From an uncultured Desulfosporosinus sp. (GTDB taxonomy: Bacteria; Bacillota; Desulfitobacteriia; Desulfitobacteriales; Desulfitobacteriaceae), in assembly GCA_927405585.1 (NCBI GenBank), contig CAKMJS010000101.1, positions 1 to 54,250 of the forward strand: a stretch of DNA of 54,250 nt. Direction: 5' to 3'. A model generated the notes under the pieces. It searched no databases. It was not told the origin of the DNA and saw only the letters and a program-made list of their open reading frames with translations. Below are positions 15,740 through 24,169 of this stretch, piece after piece (the stretch's first letter is position 1; the number at the start of each line of letters is the position of its first letter). The translations under genes and the position numbers were made by a program.

Positions 15740-16333
15740 ATGAGTATAGGTGCTCGCCTTAAACGATTCAGAAATCAGAAAGGTCTTACGCAAGTTAAGC
15801 TTGCGACAAACGCTGGTATTTCGAGGTCATATCTTGCTGACGTGGAAGCTAACCGGTATAACCCAAGCTTGTCCACGCTCATGGATCTTGCTCAAGCTTT
15901 AGGTATTGCTGTGAGTTGCTTGTTAGATGATCATGAGATAGATTTTCGTAATCTCCAGCAGGCCTGCAAGGCTAAGGGTGTATCCCTAGAAGCTCTTAGC
16001 GAATCCTTAAAACTATCTAACGATTCGATGGAGCGTATACGCACCAATAAGTTACCTGATGAAAATACTATGTTTAAGCTTTGCGATTACTTTAACTGTA
16101 CGTGGGATTACATCATTGGAAAAACAAATTCGCCAGACGACATTGTCTTTGGCAATAAAGCAATCTCCATTCCAGACACAAGCTCTAACTCTGTAAAGCC
16201 TATTGAACCAAAGCACATCCCTACTACAATTGCAGCGCATTTTGAAAATACGGAGTTTACTGAGGAAGAAATGGAAGAAATCGATCATTTTATTAGCTTC
16301 CTGACTTCTAGAAGAAAGAAACAGCAATCGTAG
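15740..16333 (+). CDS. XRE-family phage repressor with two HTH segments
   Basis: A 197-residue protein. Residues 1-62 hold a canonical HTH (RLKRFRNQKGLTQVKLA, AGISRSYLADVEANRYNPSL). Residues about 72-125 look like a second HTH-like unit ending CDYFNCTWDYIIGKTN, and the C-terminal tail is acidic then basic (TEEEMEEIDHFISFL). There is no peptidase S24 domain, so inactivation is probably by the neighbouring ImmA-like protein rather than RecA-stimulated self-cleavage. GGGAGG lies upstream. It is followed by the ImmA-like gene after 16 bp, a lysogeny module. Confidence 0.87.
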   Translation: MSIGARLKRFRNQKGLTQVKLATNAGISRSYLADVEANRYNPSLSTLMDLAQALGIAVSCLLDDHEIDFRNLQQACKAKGVSLEALSESLKLSNDSMERIRTNKLPDENTMFKLCDYFNCTWDYIIGKTNSPDDIVFGNKAISIPDTSSNSVKPIEPKHIPTTIAAHFENTEFTEEEMEEIDHFISFLTSRRKKQQS

Positions 16334-16349
16334 CACGAGGAGTTGTCGT

Positions 16350-16820
16350 ATGACGTATGACAGTTTAGTTTTAGAACTGGCAAAAGAAGGCGTTGAGGTC
16401 ATTGAACATAGCTTCTGTAGCCGTGCACTGAAGGGACTTTGCGTTGATAACGTAATAGCAATTAACTACAAGTCGATTGCAACGGATAAAGAAAAAGCCT
16501 GTATCCTCGCTGAAGAATACGGGCATTATCGTACAACCTCCGGAAATATTTTGAACCAAAAAAACGTCACCAATATCCAGCAAGAAAAAAGAGCTAGAAA
16601 TTGGGCCTATGAAAAATTAGTATCCCTAGAAAAACTGATTAAAGCCTACAAGGCCGGGGTACAGAACTGTTATGACTTAGCTGATTTTCTATTTGTGACG
16701 GAAGATTTTCTACAGGATGCACTAAAACACTACCAAGAGAAATACGGTCTATGCGTTAGCCAAGAAGACTACATAATTTATTTCAATCCCCTTGGCATCT
16801 TTCACGAACTTAATTCGTGA
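16350..16820 (+). CDS. ImmA/IrrE-type metallopeptidase-like protein
   Basis: A 156-residue protein with CILAEEYGHYRTTSGNI near residue 50, the metal-binding helix of phage ImmA/IrrE-like proteins. The first His of the usual HExxH is replaced by Glu (EEYGH), a variant I recall in this phage subfamily, so peptidase activity is uncertain. ALKHYQEKYG lies near the C terminus. In ICEBs1-type systems ImmA cleaves the XRE repressor encoded next to it; gene order here matches. ATG follows GAGGAGTTGTCGT. Confidence 0.78.
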   Translation: MTYDSLVLELAKEGVEVIEHSFCSRALKGLCVDNVIAINYKSIATDKEKACILAEEYGHYRTTSGNILNQKNVTNIQQEKRARNWAYEKLVSLEKLIKAYKAGVQNCYDLADFLFVTEDFLQDALKHYQEKYGLCVSQEDYIIYFNPLGIFHELNS

Positions 16821-16880
16821 TACTAAAATAGTACGAAAAATATCCTCCCACGAAGGAAGGATACCCGATCATAATGATTG

Positions 16881-17063
16881 CTATGGGTCCAGGCGTTGCG
16901 ATGCCCATGCTACTATTTGAGCTTTGGGAAAAGGTTTTTCGTTCATAAATATGGCCCTTGGGAAGCCCGGAATATTTGCTATGTCCATCGCCTTGTCATA
17001 GCTAATACGGAAGTATTTACCCAACTCTATGATATTCGAACATCGCTCGGTACTCTTACTCAC
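16881..17063 (-). CDS. small excisionase-like HTH protein
   Basis: About 60 residues: IIELGKYFRISYDKAMDIAN, then FPRAIFMNEKPFPKAQIVAW, which has the spacing of small winged HTH (Xis/AlpA-like) proteins. I chose GTG at 17061-17063 because GAGGAG lies seven bases upstream; the farther ATG (17078) contains that binding site. It could be an excisionase or a plasmid/phage regulator. It lies close to tRNA-Pro, where an integrase gene would be expected but is not found. Confidence 0.55.
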   Translation of the reverse strand: MSKSTERCSNIIELGKYFRISYDKAMDIANIPGFPRAIFMNEKPFPKAQIVAWASQRLDP

Positions 17064-17312
17064 ATTACCACTCCTCATAATTCGCTTATCGTAAGAGGGT
17101 ATCAGGATATATCAAAATCGAAATCCTGAGAATTCGCTGAGAAAATCATTACCAAACTGATCCTCGGTCTGCTTGTTTGCTTCTGTATTCTCAGAATTCA
17201 GCCCCTCTTGCAGAACGCTTGTCTTTATATATTAGAACATATGTTCTTGCCGACTTCAAGGGGAATATTGTCGAATTGATCAAGTTACCAGAATAAAGAA
17301 TTGTTAAAAACA
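17064..17312. other. stretch with SOS box and possible integrase scrap
   Basis: No complete gene. A minus-strand frame ending at 17112 reads SVLQEGLNSENTEANKQTED then FLSEFSGFRF without a start; its composition would suit the tail of a tyrosine integrase, but this is a guess. The LexA box at 17234-17247 is inside. Confidence 0.35.
17234..17247. promoter_or_regulatory. second LexA (DinR) SOS box
   Basis: AGAACATATGTTCT is a perfect palindrome with the same 12-bp core (GAACATATGTTC) as the box at 9976. On the minus strand it overlaps weak promoter-like hexamers (TTGAAG ... TAATAT) upstream of the excisionase-like gene, suggesting damage-induced excision functions. Confidence 0.75.
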
Positions 17313-17352
17313 CAAAAAAAAGAGACCCGCCTATCTTCCGATTAAGCGAGTC
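17313..17352 (-). terminator. rho-independent terminator after tRNA-Pro
   Basis: GACCCGC (17324-17330) pairs with GCGAGTC (17346-17352) with one G.T pair; on the minus strand a run of eight T follows. It lies about 85 bp downstream of tRNA-Pro and probably ends its transcript. Confidence 0.75.
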
Positions 17353-17437
17353 ACTATGATGCAAAGGTTTGTAGGGCATTTGTTGGGCATTTCGTTTTTT
17401 CGTGCCTAACTAAAAACCCTAGGACCGTCGAATTTAC

Positions 17438-17514
17438 TGGTCGGAGCGGCGAGATTCGAACTCACGGCCTCTACCACCCCAAGGTAGCGCTCTGCCAAAC
17501 TGAGCCACGCCCCG
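17438..17514 (-). tRNA. tRNA-Pro (anticodon GGG)
   Basis: A 77-nt cloverleaf with encoded CCA. Acceptor CGGGGCG pairs with CGCTCCG (one G.T), followed by ACCA. The anticodon arm is CTACC-TTGGGGT-GGTAG with anticodon GGG, and the T-arm contains GTTCGAATC. It is the likely integration landmark of the adjacent prophage, though I found no second copy of its 3' end in the window. Confidence 0.95.
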
Positions 17515-17594
17515 ACTAAGTCCTTCACGAAGAAGGCTTTTAAAGGATATCATATTAGATCTTCCAACGCAACCCTAACTTGTCCTAATTTGTT

Positions 17595-18092
17595 CTAACT
17601 TTGTCCGATTAATTCAATCTTTCTTACCCCATCAATCTCGCCAAGCCCAGACAATAAATTTTCTGGGGTATCAACCATTCCAGCGGTTTCTAGGGAGACG
17701 GAGACATTGGCAATTCCTTGCAGTGGAATCCCTTGATTAATGGTTAGGACGTTCCCTTTGACGGAGGCAATGAAATTAAGAACATGAGAGAGCACGCCTG
17801 CTTTATTTTCTAAGGTCAGAGAAATCGTAATAATCCTTTCCCTGCTCGCCTCATAAAACGGGAACACACCATCCTTATATTTATAATAAGCGCTTCGACT
17901 AAGCCCGACCCGCTCTACTGCGTCGTTGATCGTATAAACCTCCCCTTTAACAAGGAGTTCTTTGGCTTGTGCAGTCTTTAAAATGGCTTCCGGCAAAATA
18001 TTCTTACTGACAATTAGAAAATCATGGGTCTTCTTGCCAACCACCCTATCGCTCCAATCTATCTCATGATTATTTATGTAATCTTCAGACAT
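17595..18092 (-). CDS. pheB: ACT domain protein PheB (UPF0735)
   Basis: A 165-residue protein. The middle segment VYTINDAVERVGLSRSAYYK, then YKDGVFPFYE is typical of the PheB/UPF0735 family, with an HTH-like helix pair. Residues about 88-165 are an ACT domain (TISLTLENKAGVLSHVLNFI, TINQGIPLQGIANVSVSLET). Such proteins are thought to sense amino acids, often near threonine/homoserine genes; none is nearby here. It is a single gene between tRNA-Pro and the catabolic block, with a weak ribosome binding site. Confidence 0.88.
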   Translation of the reverse strand: MSEDYINNHEIDWSDRVVGKKTHDFLIVSKNILPEAILKTAQAKELLVKGEVYTINDAVERVGLSRSAYYKYKDGVFPFYEASRERIITISLTLENKAGVLSHVLNFIASVKGNVLTINQGIPLQGIANVSVSLETAGMVDTPENLLSGLGEIDGVRKIELIGQS

Positions 18093-18136
18093 ATTATAAG
18101 CTAATTAAGGTGAGTTTGGCAAGAATGAACGAAAAG

Positions 18137-18174
18137 AACGCTGGATGCCACACAATAAAGGAAACTCCAGCGTT
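18137..18174. terminator. terminator at the end of unit A
   Basis: AACGCTGGA (18137-18145) and TCCAGCGTT (18166-18174) form a perfect 9-bp stem. T-rich tracts flank it on both strands (TCTTTTT on plus, CTTTTC on minus). It lies downstream of the GldA-like gene and upstream of pheB. Confidence 0.65.
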
Positions 18175-18361
18175 TCTTTTTAAATTATACTTCCCTAATT
18201 TCCAGCTTGATTATTTTTAGATGATGATGCAGATTAACCCTTCGCTACCGTCATGTCTCAGCTAGTTTAGGCCAGATGTTATCTACAGGACGAATATGCC
18301 CCATAATCCCACTATTTTTCAACCACACACCCTCCTTTTTTAAAATATAAGTCTTAATTAT

Positions 18362-19450
18362 TTACGTTTCTAAAAATTTCCTGCCTTTTTTATCAATTGC
18401 ATACATTGCCTTTAAAGTCATCTCTTCATCTATCTTTATAGGCATAAAACCCATTGCCCTTGAATTGGTAGCAGCTCTTGCGGCCAATTTAATATCTTCC
18501 TCAGTTAATGTACCAATCTGCTTAAAGGTAATAGGAACATTAATAGAGTTAGCCAGCTTAATTGCCTGCGTAATCTCCTTTTCTGGACGTCCTTCCATTT
18601 CTATTAAACACAGATTTCCAAACCCAACCAATTCTCCATGATACATTTTATGGGCTTCCTTGATATTGGTCAAGCCTGAATAAACAGCATGGGCTGCCGC
18701 ACCTCTACATTTTTCTCCACCTAAAATGCTTGATATCCCAGCAAGCCAAATAATAGCCTCCACTACTTGTTCCAGGGCCTCACTAACTTCTTTTTTGTCC
18801 ACTGAGATTATTGCCTTACTACCGAACTCAGTTATTATTTCAAGGCATGCATGCCCCAAAGCTAGAGCACCCGTATTCAAGCTAGTTCTTGGAATAGCAC
18901 TGGCAATTGCCCGCAACTCATACCACTTTGCTAGCGTATCGCCCATTCCTGAACACAATAAACGACTAGGTGCTTTGGCAATTATATCTGTATCAACAAA
19001 AATCGCTGCTGGTAATGCTGACTCAGGAGAACTTATTAAATGAGACCCTTGAGGAGTATGAATTATCGATAATGGAGTAAAAGCTGCGCAAGTGCCTGCG
19101 ATCGTAGGCACTGTAACAATTGGAAGTTCACTTTTATATGCAGCAGCTTTCCCTGTGTCAAGTGACTTACCCCCACCTATGCTAACTATCAAATCTGCTT
19201 TTAACTCACTTACCTTTTGAGTGAGCTTATTTACATTATCCCATGTACATTCTTCCCCATACAATAATAAATCAACAATCTCTACCTGCGATCTGGCCAA
19301 TGAATCACTAATTTTTTGTTTAGTTACTTGCAGTGCTGTTTTGCCCCCAATTAAGACTGCCCGTTTGCCCAGCTTTCTACAAATATCGCCCAACTGGCTA
19401 ATCACATTGCTACTTTGGTAATACTCAGGTGGAACAAATAACTGACTCAT
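18362..19450 (-). CDS. GldA-like iron-containing alcohol dehydrogenase
   Basis: A 362-residue NAD-dependent dehydrogenase of the glycerol dehydrogenase branch. Visible are LIGGKTAL near residue 35, the NAD-binding SIGGGKSLDTGKAAAY (about 91-106), TVPTIAGTCAAFTPLSII, and metal-binding Asp/His candidates in CSGMGDTLAKW, GALALGHACLE and MYHGELVGFGNL. Length is normal. The substrate cannot be read from sequence; as last gene of unit A, it may oxidise a hydroxy acid or alcohol to the keto acid used by IorAB. ATG follows GAAGGAGTAATATGT. Confidence 0.85.
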   Translation of the reverse strand: MSQLFVPPEYYQSSNVISQLGDICRKLGKRAVLIGGKTALQVTKQKISDSLARSQVEIVDLLLYGEECTWDNVNKLTQKVSELKADLIVSIGGGKSLDTGKAAAYKSELPIVTVPTIAGTCAAFTPLSIIHTPQGSHLISSPESALPAAIFVDTDIIAKAPSRLLCSGMGDTLAKWYELRAIASAIPRTSLNTGALALGHACLEIITEFGSKAIISVDKKEVSEALEQVVEAIIWLAGISSILGGEKCRGAAAHAVYSGLTNIKEAHKMYHGELVGFGNLCLIEMEGRPEKEITQAIKLANSINVPITFKQIGTLTEEDIKLAARAATNSRAMGFMPIKIDEEMTLKAMYAIDKKGRKFLET

Positions 19451-19495
19451 ACATATTACTCCTTCAAATATATTTAGATTTTATAGCATAATTTT

Positions 19496-20800
19496 TCAAA
19501 ACAACAAGGAAGGCTTTACTAATAAGTTACCTTGTACATCGAAACCAATATCTTTTGCCTCGCCTAATACTTCTATGTCGCTCCTAGTCTTTATATCTTC
19601 TAAGGCAGATTCCGAGACAAGAATTCTATCTAATTCTAGAGTATTTTTTATTAAGACTATCTTGGCTTGAGAAATTGTAATCCGATTACACGTCCTTAAA
19701 GCAACTATAATTGCTTCCTTTTCAGTATTCATCACAATGGGTATTTTTGCAGCATTTAAAGATGTTGATGTAATTGCATTTGCATAGACATAGCTAAAGT
19801 TGATTTTATTTACCAATTTCCTTGTGGTTACATCAGCCAACCCTATTCCCAAGCCGTTCCCATTTGTTTTATCTGTTAAGTCTAACACAACTATTTTTTG
19901 GAAATTCGGGGCATCAAAACCTGCGGAATTCACGCCTCGCCTTCCCACAATATTGGGATCCATGCCTGCTCCGCTAATCTCTTTTCCAATTTCTTCTATT
20001 ACTAATACGTCAAAATTTCGCAGAATAATTCTTGGCATATACTCTTTTGCCTCTTGAAGCAATTCTGGTTCCCTGTCAATAATTCGGCTAGCTGAGACTA
20101 ATTCAATTCGAGCCGTTTCATCATAAGCATTTTCTAAAATAGCTACTCCAAATAAAACCTTCGTCTTTTCCAAAACTAGTTTGCCTACCTCTGGAATGAC
20201 TTGGTTAAACTCCTCAAAGCCTAAAGAATGGATATAGGACGCTCCTTTATGATTTCCCAATCCAATTGCTAGCATTTTCATTAATCCGCTTTCAATAGGA
20301 CCTTTAAAACTTGTATGTGGTTTAACCCGGTTGATTATCACAATTCCATCAGCCTGATAGGCTACTTTATCAAAGAAAACGGGTATATCTGTGATAGTTG
20401 TAGCAATTCTTACAGTGTCCATGGATGAAACTATCGGTACGCCTATTTGTTCTTCTGTAATTCCATATCTAGCCAGTACCTGAGCTTGCCCTTCTTGCGT
20501 TGCGCCACCATGGCTACCCATCGCAGGAATAATAAAAGGATTTGTTCCTGCCGCTTTAAGGTTTAATATTGTTTCTATTATAATTTCTTTTAAATTCGCT
20601 ATTCCACGGCTACCAACAGCAACTGCAATTTTCTGACCAGGTTTAATTAGCTGCTTTATTTCCTCCCTGCTAAATTCCAGCTTAATTGCTTCACTGATAT
20701 TTTTCACCTTCGTTGTTTTAAATTTCTGCCGCACATAAAATAACCTTGGTAGATCAATGTCATACCCACCATCAATCTTTACATCTATCGGTTCAAACAT
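19496..20800 (-). CDS. LarA-like (lactate racemase domain, DUF2088) protein
   Basis: A 434-residue protein of the nickel-pincer racemase family. Candidate cofactor and catalytic residues are conserved in order: Arg in VGSRGI, His97 in MGSHGGAT, His162 in KPHTSF, Lys175 in SGLMKMLAIG and His184 in GNHKGA. Spacing differs slightly from lactate racemase, so the substrate is probably another 2-hydroxy acid. LarA homologues need a cofactor made by LarB, LarC and LarE; these are not in the window. It lies between an SDR and a GldA-like dehydrogenase, suggesting stereo-inversion of the substrate before oxidation. ATG follows GGAGGAATATCA. Confidence 0.82.
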   Translation of the reverse strand: MFEPIDVKIDGGYDIDLPRLFYVRQKFKTTKVKNISEAIKLEFSREEIKQLIKPGQKIAVAVGSRGIANLKEIIIETILNLKAAGTNPFIIPAMGSHGGATQEGQAQVLARYGITEEQIGVPIVSSMDTVRIATTITDIPVFFDKVAYQADGIVIINRVKPHTSFKGPIESGLMKMLAIGLGNHKGASYIHSLGFEEFNQVIPEVGKLVLEKTKVLFGVAILENAYDETARIELVSASRIIDREPELLQEAKEYMPRIILRNFDVLVIEEIGKEISGAGMDPNIVGRRGVNSAGFDAPNFQKIVVLDLTDKTNGNGLGIGLADVTTRKLVNKINFSYVYANAITSTSLNAAKIPIVMNTEKEAIIVALRTCNRITISQAKIVLIKNTLELDRILVSESALEDIKTRSDIEVLGEAKDIGFDVQGNLLVKPSLLF

Positions 20801-20845
20801 TGATATTCCTCCACTTAGAATCTAATTAAAAATAGTATACAATAC

Positions 20846-21616
20846 CTATATGGTACTACCTCCATCTACTGAAAGGATATGACCCGTCACAAAATCACTG
20901 GCTTCAGAAGCAAGATATAAAGCTGCTCCTTTTAGAGCATTGTTATCTCCAATTTTTTTAAGGGGAATACTGAACGTGATTTTATCTAACCGATTTTCTA
21001 AAACGGCTTTTGTCATTTTAGTGGGGAAAATTCCAGGTGCTATTGCATTAACATAAATACCATGTCGAGCCCACTTCATAGCCAAATCTTTGGTGAAATG
21101 AATTACTGCCGCCTTACTTGTACTGTAACCTATCGCATTAAGCGCTTCAGCAGGTCTGGCTCTTATACCAGCGGCTGAGGCAATATTAATAATTTTGCCA
21201 TATTTATTCTGGATCATTGCTTTACCCACTTTTTGTGACATTAAAAAAGTTCCAGTTACATTAACATTCATAACCTTTTGCCAGGCTTCCAAGGGCATTT
21301 CCTCTACAGGTGCTCCCCAGGTAGCTCCGCTATTATTAACCAAAATATCTATTTTTCCAAATTCAGCCAATACTTGATCGACTACTTTTTCAACATTTGA
21401 CTTTTGAGTAACGTCACAAGCAAGCGCCATGGTCTTAATGTCATTTTTACTTAATTGTTGGGCCACTTCCTCGCAATTTTCCAGGTTGCGAGAACAGACA
21501 ACAATATTGCATCCAGCTTCAGCAAAAGCTTCAGCAATTTGTTGCCCAAGTCCTGCTCCTCCTCCAGTAATCAGTGCCACCTTACCCCTTAAGCTAAATA
21601 AGTCAAATACGTTCAT
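20846..21616 (-). CDS. short-chain dehydrogenase/reductase (SDR)
   Basis: A 256-residue classical SDR. NAD(P) motif TGGGAGLGQQIA (about 17-28), NNSGA, and the catalytic Ser/Tyr/Lys in INIASAAGIRAR and IGYSTSKAAV. CDVTQ near residue 65 fits cofactor binding of either type. It resembles gluconate 5-dehydrogenase-type enzymes, but specificity cannot be set. It could oxidise the hydroxy acid handled by the LarA-like protein downstream. ATG follows GGGAGGGAGAAA; 17 bp after iorB. Confidence 0.87.
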   Translation of the reverse strand: MNVFDLFSLRGKVALITGGGAGLGQQIAEAFAEAGCNIVVCSRNLENCEEVAQQLSKNDIKTMALACDVTQKSNVEKVVDQVLAEFGKIDILVNNSGATWGAPVEEMPLEAWQKVMNVNVTGTFLMSQKVGKAMIQNKYGKIINIASAAGIRARPAEALNAIGYSTSKAAVIHFTKDLAMKWARHGIYVNAIAPGIFPTKMTKAVLENRLDKITFSIPLKKIGDNNALKGAALYLASEASDFVTGHILSVDGGSTI

Positions 21617-21633
21617 TTTCTCCCTCCCGATAC

Positions 21634-22251
21634 TTACTTAATCCTTTGCACCACATTATTTAAGCCCAAAAAGAAAGCCTTTTCATTCATCTCGAGCAAT
21701 TTCTCACCAAAATGATTCTTAATAACTTTAAGAAAATGCTCCTGTTTTATTGGTACAAAGCCAGTTCCGGATAGAGCTCCTACCATAACCATGTTTGCCA
21801 CAACTGCTTTACCTACTTCTAAGGCTATGTCAGTGGCATTTATAGACACCATAATAGCAACGTGTTCTTTAATACCTTGAAGGATAGTATTTAAATTAGG
21901 ATACACTTGTTCGCCAGCTAATACTTTAATGGGGTAGACAGGACGAGTGTTAACTAATACTTTTGTCCTCGGATTTCCGTATACTCCTAGAATACGTAAA
22001 GTTTCCATGGGTTCAAAGCCAACAATAACATCTGCCATTCCTTTAGGTATTAGTGGTCCTAAACTATTCTTACTATTTAAACGAACATGACTCATAACCG
22101 AACCACCCCGTTGTGAAGCACCGAAAGTCTCTCCTACTGTAACTTCATAACCCGCCTCGACAGCCGCCAAAGCAATCAGTTGAGATGCCAGCACATTTCC
22201 CTGTCCGCCTACACCTGCTATAATTACGTTTAATTTATCAAACACCATCAT
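21634..22251 (-). CDS. iorB: indolepyruvate ferredoxin oxidoreductase beta subunit
   Basis: A 205-residue gamma-type domain of 2-oxoacid:ferredoxin oxidoreductases: VIIAGVGGQGNVLASQLIA, then GETFGASQRGGSVMSHVR are signature segments. It pairs with IorA to oxidise aryl or other 2-oxoacids to acyl-CoA, CO2 and reduced ferredoxin in the cytoplasm. The start ATG directly abuts the iorA stop (TGAATG). ATGATG gives two alternative starts three bases apart. Substrate could be aromatic, as in IorAB, or another keto acid. Confidence 0.92.
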   Translation of the reverse strand: MMVFDKLNVIIAGVGGQGNVLASQLIALAAVEAGYEVTVGETFGASQRGGSVMSHVRLNSKNSLGPLIPKGMADVIVGFEPMETLRILGVYGNPRTKVLVNTRPVYPIKVLAGEQVYPNLNTILQGIKEHVAIMVSINATDIALEVGKAVVANMVMVGALSGTGFVPIKQEHFLKVIKNHFGEKLLEMNEKAFFLGLNNVVQRIK

Positions 22252-24168
22252 TCAGCTCCCCTCTACCAATTTGATAGCATGAGTAGGACATAATGTGGCA
22301 CAAACACCACAACCAACACAAAGTGCCTGGTCAATCATCTTGCCTTGCTCTGGGGCATTAATATTAGCCGGGCAGTTAAATGCTCTGCTGCAGAGATCAC
22401 CACAACCACACTTACTGCCAAGACATAACGTTTGATCAATATACATCTTTTGATTTTTCCCAACCTTTGATTTTAATAAAACACACTCTTGCCTTAATAT
22501 TAAAACTTTAGGCCCAGGCTCAGGGAGTTTTGCTAAAATAACGTCGATTGTATCGTTTACGTCGTAGGGGTCGGCAATTGTATACGGTATTTCAATTCCT
22601 GAAATAATTTTTTCAATGCTCAAAGCAGGGGCATCAACCCCTCTGGCATCGATGACTGAACCGGAGTGTGGTTGATGACCAGTCATAGCTGTAGTAGAAT
22701 TATCCAATATTACACACAGGAATTTAGCACTGTTGTGTTTTGCATTAATAAGGGCAGGAATCACTGCATGGTAAAAGGTAGAATCCCCTACTACCGCTAT
22801 TACCGGTTGCTTAAAATCGAACCTTTGCATTGTTCCAAATCCATTAGCAAGACCTACACCAGAACCCATAGAATGAACGGTGCTCAACATATTGTAGCCT
22901 GTTGGCCCTCTGCCCATTGCATAGCAACCAATATCCCCAAGGACAAACCCATTATTACCATCAAGACTCAAGGCTGCTTTTATAGCCCAATAAGATGCAC
23001 GATGAGGACACCCTGCACAAAAGGCCCTGTCTCTTAAAGGTATGCTACCACAGACATGCTCAACACAGCTTGCCGTTGACCCTGAATAGTCTGGTCGTTT
23101 AATTCCTTTGATTTCTGCCAAAGTGTCTATTAAAATATCTGTGTTTAACTCGCCAATCCCAGCTCCCATCGGTCCTTTCACGTATTCATTACGCTTTCCA
23201 AAAAACTTAATTGGTCCGATTTCTGACCCGTGATAAGCTACTAAGCTAGTAATGCCTTCTTCAATAAAAGGGTCTGTTTCCTCAGCAAAAATAACTTCTT
23301 TTGTGCCTTTTAGATAGCCAAGTAAAGTTTTATCTGGTAAGGGCCAGCTCATTTTTAAGCGCAAGACTCCTATCTCATCTGTTAATCCGAGCTCAATTAA
23401 AGCTTCTTTTGCGTATAGAGCACAAGGACCAGTAGCAATAACAATACTTTCCGCATTCGCTGGGCCTGAGTACTCTATGGTATTATTATTTTCAGCCCAA
23501 AGGGCAGCTTTCTTAACTTTTTGCTCTAATTCGGGATGTGCTAGGGGTTGACATAAAAACTTTTCCTTTAATTCTGCTTTTACAGGCGCCTTAGCTTTTT
23601 CTATGTCACCTAGGGTTACCAATCCACTAGCATGGCAGATACGGGTTACACCTCTTAATACTACCGGTAAGCCTATGAATTCAGATAATTCAAAGGCTTT
23701 AATCGTCAAATCCTTAGCTTCTTGAATGTTCATAGGTTCCAGAATAGGTAATCGTGAAAGCTTAGCTAGATAACGGGAATCTTCCTCTTTGATACTAGAA
23801 TGAGCAGAAGGGTCATCACCAAGTACTACTACCATCCCCGCATTAATACCTGAATAGGCTAAGCTGGTAAAGAAGTCGATAGCTACGTTCAAACCATCCG
23901 GCTTCATAATAGTCATTGAACGTATTCCCGCAAAGGAAGCAGCTGCCGCCGCTTCACTAGCTACCTTTTCGTTGGTTGACCATTCAGCGTAAATGCCAAA
24001 CGGGTTTCCCACTTTGGCAAGTACATCTAGTACTTCTGCTGACGGTGAACCAGGGTAGGAGGTTGCATACTTCATTCCAGCTTCAATTGCCCCACGGGCT
24101 ATTGCTTCATTACCGGTGAGTAATACTTTCTTCCCCGGCTGCTCTATTTTTACACTATCGATGCTCAT
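22252..24168 (-). CDS. iorA: indolepyruvate ferredoxin oxidoreductase alpha subunit
   Basis: About 638 residues. I place the start at ATG 24166-24168 (MSIDSVKIEQ), nine bases after AAAGGGG and one base after the upstream stop; the longer frame overlaps that gene. N-terminal PFOR-type domain (GAIEAGMKYATSYPGSPSAE). The TPP-binding domain contains GDIGCYAMGRGP, HSMGSGVGLANG and VGDSTFYHAV. The C-terminal two-cluster ferredoxin domain has CLGSKCGCGDLC and CVGCGVCATLCP. It converts 2-oxoacid plus CoA to acyl-CoA. It is complete, with all cluster cysteines in place. Confidence 0.93.
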   Translation of the reverse strand: MSIDSVKIEQPGKKVLLTGNEAIARGAIEAGMKYATSYPGSPSAEVLDVLAKVGNPFGIYAEWSTNEKVASEAAAAASFAGIRSMTIMKPDGLNVAIDFFTSLAYSGINAGMVVVLGDDPSAHSSIKEEDSRYLAKLSRLPILEPMNIQEAKDLTIKAFELSEFIGLPVVLRGVTRICHASGLVTLGDIEKAKAPVKAELKEKFLCQPLAHPELEQKVKKAALWAENNNTIEYSGPANAESIVIATGPCALYAKEALIELGLTDEIGVLRLKMSWPLPDKTLLGYLKGTKEVIFAEETDPFIEEGITSLVAYHGSEIGPIKFFGKRNEYVKGPMGAGIGELNTDILIDTLAEIKGIKRPDYSGSTASCVEHVCGSIPLRDRAFCAGCPHRASYWAIKAALSLDGNNGFVLGDIGCYAMGRGPTGYNMLSTVHSMGSGVGLANGFGTMQRFDFKQPVIAVVGDSTFYHAVIPALINAKHNSAKFLCVILDNSTTAMTGHQPHSGSVIDARGVDAPALSIEKIISGIEIPYTIADPYDVNDTIDVILAKLPEPGPKVLILRQECVLLKSKVGKNQKMYIDQTLCLGSKCGCGDLCSRAFNCPANINAPEQGKMIDQALCVGCGVCATLCPTHAIKLVEGS

Positions 24169-24169
24169 C

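Noticed and set aside
16836-16864. Hairpin TATCCTCCC/GGAAGGATA after the ImmA-like gene as terminator
   Set aside because: One mismatch and no T-run on either strand.
17191-17379. 62-residue minus-strand frame across the terminator and LexA box
   Set aside because: It reads through a rho-independent terminator and an SOS box; no ribosome binding site.
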